Below, in pieces: positions 17,066 to 26,400 of a stretch of DNA of 64,000 nucleotides. The notes beneath the pieces were generated by a model. The model was not told the DNA's origin. It did not search any database and saw only the letters and a list, made by a program, of their open reading frames with translations. Position numbers and translations under genes: made by a program. The DNA is taken from assembly GCF_001274935.1 (NCBI RefSeq), contig NZ_LILC01000037.1, forward strand, positions 124,001 to 188,000, in the 5' to 3' direction. The DNA comes from Priestia koreensis (GTDB lineage: Bacteria > Bacillota > Bacilli > Bacillales > Bacillaceae_H). The stretch's first letter is position 1. Each line of letters begins with the position of its first letter.

Positions 17066-17470
17066 ATAGACCCTCCTTATTATTTAGAATAACCATTCCA
17101 GGATAAATTGCATCATTAAATTTCAATATTTTTTTAAAGCTCACGAAAAACATACTGTTAAAAAAGTTAGAATTTCACAGAATGGATTATATCACATATG
17201 TACATATCGTTAAAATATCTTTTTTGTAATTTTTGTAGAATGATAGAAACAGGAAGGATTAAAGCGGCTCAAAAAAGATGATGTACGTACTAGTTTATAC
17301 CCCCTTTTTTACCTAAAAACAAACATCTTTTTTAAAGATGCTGACGTTTTTTATCTAACGTTGTTATATTTTAACTAATATACCATAATAGTAGAATTAA
17401 TTGCCATTTTTTTATATGATTTTACATGATATACTAAGTTAGGAAATTAATGAAGGAGAGCAACGAGAAT
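17066..17470. other. tagO/secA2 divergent intergenic region
   Basis: This 405-base AT-rich gap must hold both promoters. TATACT at 17430-17435 is a plausible secA2 -10 but has only an A/T-rich -35 region. A short CATCTTT/AAAGATG hairpin lies at about 17323-17343. AAGGAGAG at 17453-17460 is the secA2 ribosome site and overlaps an upstream in-frame ATG at 17450. Confidence 0.5.
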
Positions 17471-19828
17471 ATGTTATCTTTATTTAGAAAATCATGGAAA
17501 GATACGAACGATCGTCGTTTGAAACCATATTGGAAATTAGTCGAGCAAATTAATGCTCTAGAGACTACGATGGAAGCTTTATCTGATCAAGAATTACAAG
17601 CAAAAACCATCACATTTAAAGAAAAATTACAAAATGGCCAAACCATTGATGATATTAAAGTCGAAGCTTTTGCAGTGGTACGTGAAGCAGCAAAACGTAT
17701 TCATGGCATGCGTCACTACGACGTACAGCTGATCGGCGGCCTTGTTCTAACGGAAGGAAATATTGCCGAGATGGCAACGGGAGAAGGAAAAACGCTTGTC
17801 GCGTCTCTTCCTAGTTATCTTCGTGCGTTAGAAGGAAAAGGCGTTCATGTGATCACCGTCAATGACTATCTCGCAAGACGTGACTGTGAAAAAATTGGCC
17901 AAATTCATCAATTCCTTGGATTAACAGTAGGATTGAACGTTCCCCAAATGGAACCTGAGGAAAAGAAAGCTGCTTACACGGCGGATATTACGTATGGTGT
18001 AGGAACAGAATTCGGCTTTGATTATCTTCGTGACAATATGATCGGAGACCTCTCTCAACGAATTCAGCGTCCCTATCATTTTGCGATCATCGATGAAGTG
18101 GATAGTGTACTAATTGATGAAGCGAAAACTCCTCTGATCATTGCCGGTAAAATGAACGCTAGTATTAGCTTGCATCGTATCGCAGCAGGCGTTGCAAAAC
18201 GTTTCAAAGTCGAAGTTGACTACACGTTTGATCCTGAGACGAAGGCAACGAGCTTAACAGATGAAGGAATTGAAAAAGTGGAGCGTGCATTTGGCATCGA
18301 CAATCTATACGATTTGGAGCACCAAACGCTTTATCACTATATGATTCAAGCTGTACGTGCTCACGTTATTTTTGAACGCGATGTTGACTATATCGTAAAA
18401 GACGGAAAAATTGCCCTTGTCGATATGTTTACAGGTCGTATTATGGAAGGCCGTAGCTTAAGTGATGGACTTCATCAGGCAATTGAAGCCAAAGAAGGCC
18501 TAGAGCTAACAGAAGAAAACAAAACACAAGCTTCCATTACCATTCAAAACTACTTCCGTATGTACCCGAACCTGTCAGGGATGACCGGAACAGCTCGTAC
18601 AGAGGAAAAAGAGTTTAGACAAATTTACGGCATGCTAGCTATTCAAATCCCAACGAATAAACCGAAAATTCGTGAAGATATGGGTGACAAAGTATTCAAA
18701 ACCACTCATGACAAGTACACAGCCGTAGCCAAGGAAGTAAAAGAGCGCCATGCCAAAGGACAGCCGGTCTTAATCGGTACAACGTCCATCCTACAATCAG
18801 AGAAGGTTGCGGAGTATTTGGAAAACGCGAAAATTCCGTTCACTCTCTTAAATGCGAAAAATGTCGAGCAAGAAGTCGAGCTTATCTCAAAAGCTGGCCA
18901 AAAAGGCATGGTAACAATCGCAACGAATATGGCGGGTCGCGGGACAGATATTTTACTCGGTGACAAAGTATATGAATTAGGTGGACTTCACGTTTTAGGT
19001 ACTGAGCGTCACGAAAGCAGACGAATCGATGATCAATTAAAAGGTCGTGCAGGTCGTCAAGGAGACCCTGGATCTAGTCAGTTCTTTATTTCACTTGAAG
19101 ATGACATGTTCCGCCGATTCGCCTCAGAGGAATTAGAGAAGCTTGTTCCTTCTGTAAAAACAACTGAAGAAGGTATTGTATTAAACAATAAAATTAACGA
19201 CTTCGCCGATCGAATTCAGCGTATCGTCGAGGGCTTCAACTTCTCTATGCGTGAATACAACTTAAAGCTTGACGATGTTATCAACGAACAGCGTAATGTC
19301 GTTTATCAGCTCCGCAACAACCTATTAGAAGGTAAAAATAGCGTTGAGCTTGTAATTCCGATGATTCAACATGCGGTTCAAGAAGAACTAGACGCTCACT
19401 GTTCTGAGGAAGTAAATCCAGATTCTTGGCCGCTGAAGGAGCTAGAAGAGCAGATCAATCAAGTGATTGCTTTTCCAAAATGCACCCTACCTGAATCAGT
19501 CGATGAACGCTATCAAATAGAACAAACCATTCAGGAAGCATTAGATGCTTATATTGAAGCAATTCAGCCTTATAAAGAAGACGAAAGCGTACAATCTTCT
19601 CTACGACAAACGATGCTCATTTTCTTAGATCATGCGTGGACACGTCACTTAGAAGACATGACCCGTTTAAAAGAAGGAATTGGGTTGCGACAATATCAAC
19701 AGGAAGATCCAATTCGCCTTTATCAAAATGAGGCGCTCGCTATATTTACGATGATGTACAAGCAGTATGAAAAGAGCGTTTCCCTGCAGTGCGCAGGACT
19801 TGTAGAACATATTCTAGTTGAAAAATAA
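17471..19828 (+). CDS. secA2: Accessory preprotein translocase ATPase SecA2
   Basis: SecA2 powers export of a small set of substrates; in the B. cereus group these are S-layer proteins. The 785-residue protein has the SecA DEAD motor: Walker A GEGKTL (104-109), IDEVDSVLIDEAKTPLIIAG, the PPXD region, MTGTARTEEKEF, TNMAGRGTDILLG, then the RAGRQGDPGSSQFFISLEDDMFRR signature and a C-terminal helical scaffold. It ends at CAGLVEHILVEK without the CxCxSGK zinc tail of housekeeping SecA and is about 50 residues shorter, as expected of SecA2. The ATG at 17471 is 10 bases after AAGGAGAG. slaP follows after 27 bases. Confidence 0.95.
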   Translation: MLSLFRKSWKDTNDRRLKPYWKLVEQINALETTMEALSDQELQAKTITFKEKLQNGQTIDDIKVEAFAVVREAAKRIHGMRHYDVQLIGGLVLTEGNIAEMATGEGKTLVASLPSYLRALEGKGVHVITVNDYLARRDCEKIGQIHQFLGLTVGLNVPQMEPEEKKAAYTADITYGVGTEFGFDYLRDNMIGDLSQRIQRPYHFAIIDEVDSVLIDEAKTPLIIAGKMNASISLHRIAAGVAKRFKVEVDYTFDPETKATSLTDEGIEKVERAFGIDNLYDLEHQTLYHYMIQAVRAHVIFERDVDYIVKDGKIALVDMFTGRIMEGRSLSDGLHQAIEAKEGLELTEENKTQASITIQNYFRMYPNLSGMTGTARTEEKEFRQIYGMLAIQIPTNKPKIREDMGDKVFKTTHDKYTAVAKEVKERHAKGQPVLIGTTSILQSEKVAEYLENAKIPFTLLNAKNVEQEVELISKAGQKGMVTIATNMAGRGTDILLGDKVYELGGLHVLGTERHESRRIDDQLKGRAGRQGDPGSSQFFISLEDDMFRRFASEELEKLVPSVKTTEEGIVLNNKINDFADRIQRIVEGFNFSMREYNLKLDDVINEQRNVVYQLRNNLLEGKNSVELVIPMIQHAVQEELDAHCSEEVNPDSWPLKELEEQINQVIAFPKCTLPESVDERYQIEQTIQEALDAYIEAIQPYKEDESVQSSLRQTMLIFLDHAWTRHLEDMTRLKEGIGLRQYQQEDPIRLYQNEALAIFTMMYKQYEKSVSLQCAGLVEHILVEK

Positions 19829-19855
19829 TGAACGGAATTGAAAGGAGAAATAACG

Positions 19856-20770
19856 ATGGCATCTTTTCTAAAAAAATGGCGTAAAAACAAAGAAAAAGTA
19901 GCAGCAACTGGACAAGAAAGCGTAGTCTCCTCAGCTGACCTATTAAATGAGCAGCCGCTAACAGCTGCTCCTGACGAAGATGTATACACAGCTTTATCAT
20001 TTGATCCTTCTTGGAATTTGGATTCTGAAGATAAATATGTGTACCAATATTTAAACAATGAGCTTCCTCCGCTGAAGCCAAATCAAATTTCACTATCAGG
20101 GATTGATTTAAAGCCTGAGGATAACTTTATACAAGTTATGGCGTTTATTCGAAATTCACTTCCAAAGGCAATCAAGTTTGAAGAAACAACACTTTTACTT
20201 GTTGGACCTAATGGTGATGTACTAGCAAGAAAAGCATTCGACCTATCAAACCTTGGTGAAATCCCAGAAAACAGCAGTCGTCCAGCAGCATTTTTGTTTG
20301 AGCCTGGTAGCTTGTTGGCAAAGGAAATCCCGCTAGAGGGCTGGAAGCTTGCATTCGAGCTTAAGAAAGCCGTGAAGCATCAGTTAGACTTACCTGAAAG
20401 CTGGAAGACTTCTCTTCCACAAAGCGAACAGGACAAGCTTCATCAAATCGTTGAGTCTCTAGAGCCACCTCAAGAAGGTGAAGTAAACTTCTACGGCCTC
20501 CAAGCAGGTCAAAACGAAGAGCGTGATCTGCACGTAACGGTGTTAATCCGAAACGGTAGCGACCGCAATATGCAAATTCAGCACCTTCCTCTTCAAATGG
20601 AGGATGCAAGTGGTGAGATTATTGCACAAGGAAGCTTTCAGTTTGATGACTTCGAAGTAAAAGCAAATACAACGAAGCCTTGGACATTTATTTTCCCTCA
20701 TGAATTAATTAAAAAAGACGAACTCGACTTCTCACGCTGGAGAGTTATGCCCATCCAAAACGAAGAATAA
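19856..20770 (+). CDS. slaP: Accessory Sec system S-layer assembly protein SlaP
   Basis: SlaP cooperates with SecA2 in secretion of S-layer proteins in Bacillus anthracis. This 304-residue protein starts ASFLKKWRKNKEK and contains two copies of a SLAP-type module. The first (about residues 40-165) has DVYTALSFDPSWNLDSEDKY, LPPLKPNQISLSGIDL and FAFIRNSLPKAI-like strands. The second (about 175-300) has LPESWKTSLPQSEQDKL, GEVNFYGLQAG and VLIRNGSDRNMQIQ, and ends in WRVMPIQ. The ATG at 19856 is 8 bases after AAAGGAG; an upstream TTG is unlikely. It has no signal peptide, so it acts in the cytoplasm. The secA2-slaP pair ends in a terminator. Confidence 0.9.
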   Translation: MASFLKKWRKNKEKVAATGQESVVSSADLLNEQPLTAAPDEDVYTALSFDPSWNLDSEDKYVYQYLNNELPPLKPNQISLSGIDLKPEDNFIQVMAFIRNSLPKAIKFEETTLLLVGPNGDVLARKAFDLSNLGEIPENSSRPAAFLFEPGSLLAKEIPLEGWKLAFELKKAVKHQLDLPESWKTSLPQSEQDKLHQIVESLEPPQEGEVNFYGLQAGQNEERDLHVTVLIRNGSDRNMQIQHLPLQMEDASGEIIAQGSFQFDDFEVKANTTKPWTFIFPHELIKKDELDFSRWRVMPIQNEE

Positions 20771-20772
20771 AC

Positions 20773-20806
20773 AAAAAGCGGTTGATCATTGGATCAGCCG
20801 CTTTTT
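20773..20806 (+). terminator. Intrinsic terminator of secA2-slaP
   Basis: AAAAAGCGGTTGATC and GATCAGCCGCTTTTT form a 15-bp stem with one T-G wobble and a four-base loop, ending in a T-run. It lies two bases past the slaP stop. Confidence 0.9.
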
Positions 20807-20941
20807 ACTGTGCTCAAAAATAATGCAAATAGACCTACGTCTTCTTCTTCCTTTTTTTCTTCATTTGACTTAAATCTATTGAACTATTACTATTTCATTA
20901 GTAAAATCTCTATTTTTTACACAGAATTTGGATAAAAAAGC

Positions 20942-21040
20942 AAAAAAGATGCTCTATGGAATCCATAAAGCATCTTTCTTGGCCTACAAACCAACCTTCG
21001 CTTGCCAAAATGTAAAACAAAACAGGAGTTTGTATTACAT
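20942..21040 (-). ncRNA. Candidate small RNA with CUCCUGU loop and intrinsic terminator
   Basis: On the minus strand this stretch folds as three consecutive hairpins with no coding frame. The first (21040-21010) is ATGTAA/TTACAT plus ACAAA/TTTGT with a seven-base loop CTCCTGT. The second (21008-20979) is closed by TTGGC/GCCAA. The third (20977-20945) is a long AAAGATGCT/AGCATCTTT terminator stem followed by T6. A promoter ends right before the first hairpin. The exposed CUCCU resembles the anti-Shine-Dalgarno sequence and could pair with AGGAG ribosome sites. No known RNA family was recognised. It lies in a 510-base gap between slaP and an SLH gene; the remainder of that gap is AT-rich and featureless. 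Confidence 0.5.
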
Positions 21041-21045
21041 TAAGT

Positions 21046-21073
21046 ATTGTAACACATGAACCAATTTCTACAA
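21046..21073 (-). promoter_or_regulatory. Extended -10 promoter of the candidate small RNA
   Basis: The minus strand has TGTTACAAT (21046-21054), a TGn-extended -10, with TTGTAG (21068-21073) 16 bases upstream as a partial -35. The predicted start, about 21039, coincides with the first base of the first hairpin of the transcript. Confidence 0.5.
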
Positions 21074-21236
21074 ATAAAAAATATGAAAATATTATATATT
21101 TTACCTAAATTAATTAATAGAAGAAAAATATTCTAATTAAACCACAATATATAAAAAATATAATTAAAAAGTATTGAACATATATACCTAATTACTTTAT
21201 GTAAAATAAAGGGTTTTAATCATCTTTTTGTGAATA

Positions 21237-21271
21237 ACAAAAAGCCCTCACGAATGACTCATGAGGGCTTT
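21237..21271. terminator. Terminator of the SLH protein gene
   Basis: AAAGCCCTCA (21241-21250) pairs with TGAGGGCTTT (21262-21271). An A-run on the plus strand gives the U-tract on the minus strand, 10 bases after the gene's stop. The symmetric T-run on the other side could also stop plus-strand transcripts. Confidence 0.85.
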
Positions 21272-21280
21272 TACTATTCT

Positions 21281-22420
21281 TTATTTCGGGCGACGAATAG
21301 ACGCTTGGTGCATCGGTTTCTCCATGTGTACGGAAGCAGCCGATATTTTCGCTTTACTAGCTTTACTAATACTAGAAGTTGTAATTTCTTTTATGATCCC
21401 ATTTTGAATACCTACTTTTTCAGCAGCCGTTATAACATCCGTGTTGCGATTAGCAGATGTGCTGTAGAACGTATTCAACTTCTGAATTACTTGAGAAGCG
21501 ACTTGGTCGTAGTCCCCTTTTCCGTAGTAATTAAAGTAGCTATACGCACTGTCCCAATATTCCACGATAAATCCTGCAATTTCTTTTTTATCAGAAGAAT
21601 TAAAGGTTACCCAATCACTTCCATCAAGTGCCGCAAAGCTATCATATGTGCTAGTCGAAGCAATATCCTCTAGCATAAACGATACGTCCCACATTTCAGA
21701 CGTTCCATCTTTGTAATAAAGCTGAATTTCATCGCTATTAATTAAATCTACTTTGACAACATCATAGTAGAAGTTTTGTGCAAATAAATTGAGCGCGCGC
21801 TCCATAAACTTATTCTCTTCAAATTTCATTTGATAAATAAATTTCGCGACCGCTTCCCTTGTAGACGGACCACCCGGATTAAATTTCCCATTTGATCCCG
21901 ACAAGAAGCCAATGTTTTCTAGAAAAGCAACTTGCGCCTGTGAACGCCCTGCAATGACGTTGTAGTCTTTGAATTTTGAATCAAAATCAAACAGCATTGC
22001 ATAATCTTCTAATCCCATTGCACGAACAAACATTGTAGCCATGTCTTGGCGCGTAATATATGCATTTGAATTATACGTTGTAGCCGTTACACCTGCTGTA
22101 ACACCTTCATCTAAAAGAGCTCCTACATACGGTTTATAAGCCGTTGGAACGTCTTTAAAGTTTTTTGCAGCTCCAGCGTCTAAGTGATAGTTCATCGCCA
22201 GAGAAAGCATTTTCGCGAACTGTAGACGCGTCACATTTTCTTTCGGATGAAACGTTCCGTCGCTATAGCCTGAAATAGCTCCTGCTTTTGCTAGGGCTTC
22301 AATCTGCGTTTTCATTCCTGAATTTTGAATATCTTTAAATAGTGTATCTGCATGTGCGGACATCATCATTTGACTTGAAAGCATCACGGTCAAAGCGGCT
22401 GTAACACCTAGTTTTTTCAT
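21281..22420 (-). CDS. Secreted SLH-domain protein of unknown function
   Basis: This 379-residue protein has a signal peptide (MKKLGVTAALTVMLSSQMMM...AHA, cleavage near residue 24), then three S-layer homology repeats (about 26-78, 85-140 and 145-197) with motifs GAISGYSDGTFHPKENVTRLQF, VTAGVTATTYNSNAYITRQDM and GFLSGSNGKFNPGGPSTREAV. The C-terminal half (200-379) is an uncharacterised helical domain rich in Tyr and Asp with no motif I recognise. SLH domains bind pyruvylated secondary wall polymer, so it is probably a cell-surface protein. It lies next to secA2-slaP but on the other strand. Dependence on SecA2 is only a guess. Confidence 0.85.
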   Translation of the reverse strand: MKKLGVTAALTVMLSSQMMMSAHADTLFKDIQNSGMKTQIEALAKAGAISGYSDGTFHPKENVTRLQFAKMLSLAMNYHLDAGAAKNFKDVPTAYKPYVGALLDEGVTAGVTATTYNSNAYITRQDMATMFVRAMGLEDYAMLFDFDSKFKDYNVIAGRSQAQVAFLENIGFLSGSNGKFNPGGPSTREAVAKFIYQMKFEENKFMERALNLFAQNFYYDVVKVDLINSDEIQLYYKDGTSEMWDVSFMLEDIASTSTYDSFAALDGSDWVTFNSSDKKEIAGFIVEYWDSAYSYFNYYGKGDYDQVASQVIQKLNTFYSTSANRNTDVITAAEKVGIQNGIIKEITTSSISKASKAKISAASVHMEKPMHQASIRRPK

Positions 22421-22652
22421 GGTTTTTAAACTCTCCTATTCTCATGTTATACCTCCATTTTAATATTTTACCAAGAAAGTATATATAGGTATTTACTCAC
22501 CATTAATTAGAAGATACTAGAATTAAACGACTGATTTCACTCGTTGTATTCTAACTATATGCCTAGCACATAAGGTGAACAAATGTTAACAAAATGTTCG
22601 GATCGTAAGGTAAAATAAGAACGTATACTACGACATAAACGAGGTGCAATTG

Positions 22653-23378
22653 ATGAAAAAGAAGTGGATTATCGGAGCATTACTTGGCAGCTTTTTGTCT
22701 GTTGTGACAAGCTTATTCTTGTCTAAGCATGTTCGCCAGCAGAAAAAGCTGGAGAAACAGATTAATAACTCTACTCTACCGGTCCTCCAGAAAGCAGAAC
22801 AGCTTTTAATCGTAACAGCTGAGAGTGATCATACGTCTAACGCAACGCTTGTATTTCTTGAAAAGCGAGATGGAAGCTGGAAACGCGTGATGAAGCCTAT
22901 CTCCGTTTTGATTGGGAAACACGGAATGACCACGCAAAAGCAAGAAGGCGATGGAAAGTCACCAATCGGTGGGTTTTCTCTTGGAACCGCATTTGGTCAT
23001 CATGAGGTGACAGACTTACATATTCCTTATCGTCAAACAACGCCCCACGATTATTGGGTAGATGACGTGGAATCACCTGATTACAATACGTGGGTACACG
23101 AAAACGGCAATCCTGAAAAACGATGGGAATCGTTTGAGCGGATGAACCATCCTCTTTATAAGTATGGAATTGTTGTAAACTATAACGAAGATCCGATCAT
23201 TCCAGGCAAAGGAAGCGCTATTTTTATTCATCTAACAAATCAAACGACCACCCATACGGCTGGGTGTGTCAGCATGCCTGAACGAGATTTTCTCCCTCTT
23301 CTTTACAAACTAGAAGCAGAAAAGCACCCTGCAATTGTTATAGCAGAAAAATCAAACTTGCTGTCTGTTCTATCTTAA
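22653..23378 (+). CDS. L,D-transpeptidase (YkuD fold), membrane-anchored
   Basis: L,D-transpeptidases use a cysteine nucleophile to cross-link peptidoglycan stems or attach proteins. The 241-residue protein has an N-terminal signal-anchor (WIIGALLGSFLSVVTSLFL), then a YkuD-type domain: GKHGMTTQKQEGDGKSPIGGF, FAHHEVTD-like loop, and the catalytic signature IFIHLTNQTTTHTAGCVSM, with the His and Cys of H-x(n)-TAGCV. Internal landmarks match the subgroup that includes ErfK/YbiS homologues. The ATG at 22653 is 8 bases after GAGG; a GTG three codons earlier overlaps that site. It stands alone between the SLH gene (divergent) and the protease (convergent). Confidence 0.87.
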   Translation: MKKKWIIGALLGSFLSVVTSLFLSKHVRQQKKLEKQINNSTLPVLQKAEQLLIVTAESDHTSNATLVFLEKRDGSWKRVMKPISVLIGKHGMTTQKQEGDGKSPIGGFSLGTAFGHHEVTDLHIPYRQTTPHDYWVDDVESPDYNTWVHENGNPEKRWESFERMNHPLYKYGIVVNYNEDPIIPGKGSAIFIHLTNQTTTHTAGCVSMPERDFLPLLYKLEAEKHPAIVIAEKSNLLSVLS

Positions 23379-23383
23379 TTAAG

Positions 23384-23415
23384 CATCCCCCTACTGCATG
23401 TTACGTAGGGGGATG
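23384..23415. terminator. Hairpin between convergent L,D-transpeptidase and protease genes
   Basis: CATCCCCCTAC (23384-23394) and GTAGGGGGATG (23405-23415) form a perfect 11-bp stem in the 44-base gap of two convergent genes. There is no U-run, so it may act as a weak terminator or mRNA 3' stabiliser in both directions. Confidence 0.6.
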
Positions 23416-23422
23416 TTCATGA

Positions 23423-26400
23423 TTATTGAAACTTCACGCTTAGCTTGTAAGGATTGATGGTTGAATTTCCGTTTACGTCTTTTACTTCAATGTGGTATTT
23501 TCCTTTTCCTAAGTTAAACGGCATAATTTCAGCATCCCCATCTACATAATGATTAGATGTAGAAAGCAGCTTTCCATCTTTATACAAGGATATGACGCCA
23601 TCAATTTCCCCTCCAAATTCAAACGTCATCGTTCCTTTTGCTGCTTTTTTAAGATTAAGGACGTACCAGTCTTTATCCCCGTGCGTAATACCTGCATTCA
23701 AATGCCCTTTTGCTGTCCATAAACCAGGAGCTTCCGGTTTTAATTCGAGCGGCTTGGATGGAACATTATTTCTCACCACTGAGCCTGCATCCTCATCTTT
23801 CGTCAAAACGTTTCTGACTGTAAAATCATATGGAATGACGCTTGCTTGGGTGGAGCTGTTAACAAAAGGTAAAAGACCAACAAAATAATTTTTCCCCTTT
23901 TTTGTTGGGAACGATCCGTAAATAGAGTTATTAAGGCTCATTTTCTCCACAAAACGAACTTTATCTAACTCCGTATCATCAATCTTGCGATTATTATTCG
24001 TATCTTCAATTATTACTGGAATGCCATATGCCTCATTTAAAAGGCTTGATGGGTACTTATCGGCTAGCTCTTTTGTGAGCTCCTGCTGCTTATAGAACAC
24101 ACCGTTTATACCTGTTTGTTTAGCACTTACATAATAAAAATCTACGTCATTTGGTAACGCAAAGTTCCCTGTAATCGTTCCTTCAGGTATTGTCTTCGCT
24201 TTTTCAGGAGCATCATTGTCTTCATACTTATCTTCAGGGTTGTCTACTACGAGCTTTGAAGACAGCTCGTATGGATCAAATGATAACGTTTGGTTTTCAA
24301 AAGGCGTTCGGGCTACGGCAAAGTATTTCTCACCCTTACGCAGGCCTACGCTAATACGTTCATTTACGCGTCGGAAAGGTGAAAAGTAGTCTAAATTTGC
24401 TGTAACAGGCTCTAGCATTTCAATCTTCTTCCCATCTTCCTCATACTGAGCAAGTCGATAAATTTCAAACATCGGAACGTTTTCATCTTTATTAAATGTA
24501 AAATCATAAATAGCAGTACGCTCCGGTGTAATCGCAAACCAGTCTTCGTCTTCTAAGCTTTGGATATAGCCCTTAGCATTTGTTTCACCTAGCTTATGAG
24601 GCTGCGCTCCTGCTTGAAGATCTTTAAGAAACTGTTCTTCTTCATTTTCTGCTTCTTTAGCGTCATCCGAACTATCGGCCGTAATTCCTTTGATGACTTC
24701 CTCTTTTTTCTTTGCATACTCTTTAACCGTAAGCTTTCCTTTTTCGACCCCATCCTCTGGTAGATCACGATGAACCGGTAGTCCATCTTCATCTTCTGGA
24801 AGAACTTTTCCTTCTATCGACAGCTGGTATGGAAGCGCAGATTCCTCAGGATCTTCTCCTCCAAACATTAGATCAAAATTCATGGCGAAGTCTTCTATTC
24901 CAAAGAAAGAAGGTGCTTTATTCGTTATGCGAACATAGTAGTCCTGACCTGGAATCGCTTTAAAAGCCAACGTTTCCCCTTCGCTAGTACCATTCACATT
25001 TGCTACAAACATTGGCATAGCCTCGTCGTCTAATTTACTTTCATCAATGGGAACGGGCGGGGTATTTTCATCTGTTTGCACCATTAAATCATCCGATCCG
25101 TACACCTGAATACTTGAATTTACGCCCGCTACAGCTGATAGCTTTACTTTTACTACTTGAGGCTCGTCTACTTTTAACTTAAAGAAATCATTGTCTCCTT
25201 TCTCTCCACTAAACGTTAGCTGTTGATTCCCTGATTGATACGGAAGTGCACCTATTTCAAGTGGATTCGCAAGGGAAATATGATCTTCTGGCACTGCTTC
25301 TAAGCGCTTTAGCGACAGCTTATACGTTGATTTTTTAGCTCCGGAGTTATCGTAGTTTCCGTTTGTATCCTTCACACCGATCGCTAAAATTCCATCCGCA
25401 GGAACTTTATACAATTTCCCTTCCTGTTTTCCATCCTGTACTTGATCCACTTCTTTTACATCATTACCGTCCTTTGAATAAAGGTGAAGCTTATATTTGT
25501 AATCATAGTTATCTGATCCCAACAGCGAGGTTTGAATATACTCTCCTTTTTTGACATCAAACTTCATCCACTGTTCTTCGTTTGGTTTTGTAAGAGCTCC
25601 TTCTTGTATAAGCTCATCTTTTAATTCAACCTGCTGCGCCGCTGCTAAAATTTGTTGCTCTGTTTTCGGATTTTGAACAGAAGCCGGGATTTTCTTCATG
25701 TCATACTGTAGAGCTCCAACGGGATTCACAAGTCCGTTTCCGAACTTTGTATCATAACCCTTTGCACCTAAATCCTTTGCCGTATGCTCTAATACGTACT
25801 CAACTTGTGCTGGAGTTAAATTTGGGTATTTAGAGAGTAATAATGACGCCGCACCTGCGACAACTGGTGATGACATAGACGTGCCGCTTAAATTAGCGAA
25901 CCCTGATTTTCCTTCATAATAAATAGATGAATAAATGTCCTCACCTGGAGCAACTAAATCCACTGAGGAACCATAGTTGGAGTACGAGGATAACTGATTG
26001 TTTTTATTTGTAGATCCTACGCTAATGACCCCTTCGTAAGACGCTGGATAATCTCTATGCGCTATTCCATCATTTCCTGCCGCTGCTACTACTGTGACAT
26101 TTTTATCAATAGCTGTTTTAATTGCTTCTTGGAGAAGAGGTGACGAGTAAGGTGAGCCGAGGCTTATATTAATAACCTTTGCACCATGCTCCACAGCATA
26201 TAAAACACCTTCTGCAACCAGATAATCTGATCCAAATCCATTATCCATAACGGTAATTGGAAGAATACTTGCGTTTGGATTAACACCATAACCACCTACA
26301 CCATTCTCTTTTTCCCCTGCAATAATTCCCGCCACATGCGTACCGTGAAAATGTGGGGACGCTGGATTCATTGGATTTACCGCATTGTATCCAGGAAGCA

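Noticed and set aside
17450..17470. Earlier ATG as secA2 start
   Set aside because: This ATG overlaps the AAGGAGAG ribosome site, which is correctly placed for ATG 17471.
24589..24792. Basic 67-codon frame inside the protease gene
   Set aside because: It is a shadow of the acidic linker-coding stretch of the large protease on the same strand, with no start signal.
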